Origin: Pomacea canaliculata
Lineage: Eukaryota > Mollusca > Gastropoda > Architaenioglossa > Ampullariidae
NCBI RefSeq assembly: GCF_003073045.1
Contig: NC_037596.1
Coordinates: 13,513,950 to 13,577,949 of the forward strand
DNA: 64,000 bases
Direction: 5' to 3'
The position numbers were made by a program, and so were the translations under genes. This document shows positions 62,141 to 64,000 of this stretch, piece by piece (within the stretch, counting starts at the first letter, position 1; the number at the start of each line of letters is the position of its first letter). Below the pieces are notes generated by a model. The model was not told where the DNA came from and searched no databases. It saw nothing but the letters and a program-made list of their open reading frames with translations.

Positions 62141-63439
62141 GGCTCTTCTTTTTGAAATGTATTTGTCAACATTGTAATCACCTCACTAAGCTTATGCTTT
62201 GTAAATCCTTTAATGAAAACTTTATCCTTTATCTTAAGGGTTCCCCTTATATGTAACACGTTGTAATTTAATTAAAGATGTATTTTTGGCTTGATTGATT
62301 TTAATAAATATTTCTCCAAATGTAACTTGCATTTGGCTCAAGCTCTTGACGTTGATTGAAGGATGAGTATGTTCTGAAAGATGTTTACAGCTTTACTTTT
62401 TTACTTACAACTATAAAACTTTGAATTGTCAGTTGGTACAGAGGTTGCTCTCCTATAAGATTTGTTCATATTGCATGAATATATTTATGGTCGGCAATTC
62501 TGTTTAGCATGCTGATATTTTCAATGCATAGTTCACAACTTCAGATTGCAGCCCTGCCTCCCAAAAGACCTTCATTTATTTTGGCAGTAACATATGAAAC
62601 AGACCTATCTGAAATTATGTACATCAGACTAAAGTACATTAAACACTAAAAACTTTGGGGGGTATGGGGACAAATACTTTTTGTTGCATGTGCTGTTCAT
62701 TTGATGTCTCACATGCAGAACGACATTTTTTACCATAAAAAGTTCCAGAATAGTCATAAAAACAAACCTGAGCTAATACCAAATTTTCGTACTTTTTAAT
62801 AGGAACATTTTAAAATAAAATATACTTAACTACAACAACTTCCTGTTGACTCATCACCTATTACACTTTTGGATACATACTAAAGTGGCATACAGATTCC
62901 TTCTGGAAAGGGTGAGATTATTTATTGATGCAATTAAATGCACTACTGGAGCTAACCATGTTTACAGATGAAAAAGTTGTGGGCTCTATGCTCTTTTCGC
63001 CTGTAGCAGAAGTTTTTCGTTAAACTCTGTGATATCTTCAGTCTCTAAATTATACAAGTTTGAGCATTCAAACACAATCACAGAGGAATTGGTTCATCAG
63101 AAAATGTCTTCCATGCTGCACTATGGGAGGGGAGAAAACCCTCGACAGCTGGTCCTGTGAAAGGCATCACACACAAAAGAGTGTCCCGAGACGAGATCTG
63201 AACCCAGGACCTTTTACTCATGATGTCGAGTTTAGTTCTGAAAAGAAAAATATATCTTCATTTAAAAAAAAAATTTATCGATATATTTGTCGAAATTGTA
63301 ATCACGTCAAGAGATGCAACCAATTCCACCTTAACTGTGGTACTGTTGGTAATATGATAACTATTGGTAATTACAACAAGGAGAGTAAAAAATCACGACA
63401 ACGTAACAAAATATGGAAGCAGCAAAACACTTCTTAACC
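62141..63439. other. AT-rich intergenic region with a SINE fragment
   Basis: It holds the SINE fragment at 63112-63235. The ORF at 63060-63437 overlaps that repeat and is not taken as a gene. I see nothing else. Confidence 0.45.
63112..63235 (-). repeat. SINE fragment
   Basis: The minus strand carries GGGTTCAGATCTCGTCTCGG, matching the box B region of the 7338 SINE, with a decayed body. Confidence 0.6.
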
Positions 63440-64000
63440 GAGACATATATTCCAGAAATTGCTAATTATTATCCTTTCTCTTATCTGGTGTCAGTAAACT
63501 TCTGTGGGATTTTATTGTTTAAACTTTTTACCATCAAAGTTGGATACCACGGTCTATTTCGCTTGTAAGTGGAGATCACTGGATCAAGTTTACAAACTTA
63601 TTCAATAATAAAATAAAATGAGGTCAGAATAAGCAGAAAACAACCAAACGACGTCCGTCTTCCTTTTTACTGCATTCAATTGTTAAGACCACATCTTTTT
63701 ATATGTTTTAATTGATGACACATAGACAAATACATTTTCTGAACATTTTTTGTGATATGTTTAACATTGGAACATATGTGAGTTTCAAGTTAATCATCAT
63801 ATTTTTAACCTAAAGCCAGAACAAGGCAAACCACCATAAACACATATGAACTACAGAAATATACTCAAGACATGAATTTTGTCATTACTTACCCAACAAG
63901 CTGGACTAAATGGTGTCCCCACCACAGTTGCCGACAACATGAATAATCCATTTAAGTCTGCGAGTTTTGTAATTAAATGTCGGACAACTAGAACTACACG
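63440..64000. repeat. Unnamed repeat, second long copy, running off the window
   Basis: It aligns with 55845-56390 in the same orientation, apart from an extra stretch of about 45 bp near 63520. It suggests that the duplicated region continues to the right. Confidence 0.7.

Overview
This window looks like nuclear DNA of a gastropod mollusc. The genes have short exons separated by long AT-rich introns. They include an H-type lectin and two ependymin-related genes (families expanded in molluscs), and tRNA-derived SINEs, MITEs and microsatellites are common. No bacterial, organellar, rRNA or CRISPR features are visible. Exon models were built by hand from GT/AG sites, matching phase and family similarity; no transcript was consulted.

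Layout. (1) 18-23607, minus: the first six coding exons (322 codons) of an AMPD2-type AMP deaminase, whose catalytic part lies left of the window. (2) 24076-27011, plus: a four-exon type II membrane protein ending in an H-type lectin domain, head to head with AMPD2 across 468 bp. (3) 27.0-29.9 kb: gene-poor, with a decayed LINE 3' end and a 5'-truncated SINE with a 15-bp target duplication. (4) 29956-39080, minus: two tandem six-exon ependymin-related genes (237 and 229 aa) with the same lengths for exons 1-4. (5) 39.1-42.9 kb: no gene recognised. (6) 42.9-59.2 kb, plus: a tandem family of five two-exon genes for small secreted precursors. All share a TATA box 85-96 bp before the ATG, a 58-nt exon 1 holding the signal peptide, and a phase-1 intron. 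Exon 2 varies strongly: four genes encode dibasic-flanked peptides followed by a very Asp-rich tail, and the fifth encodes about thirteen 14-residue units separated by KERR. The middle three copies lie in a recently duplicated block of about 3 kb. (7) 59.2-64 kb: a MITE, SINE debris, one weak possible exon, and a second copy of the repeat seen at 55.8-56.6 kb, so the repeated region probably continues to the right.

The most novel part is the five-gene precursor family. Its architecture (conserved promoter and signal exon, fast-changing mature exon, dibasic cleavage sites) is that of a secreted peptide family. The acidic tails also recall Asp-rich proteins of mollusc shell matrix. I do not recognise the family, and its function is open.
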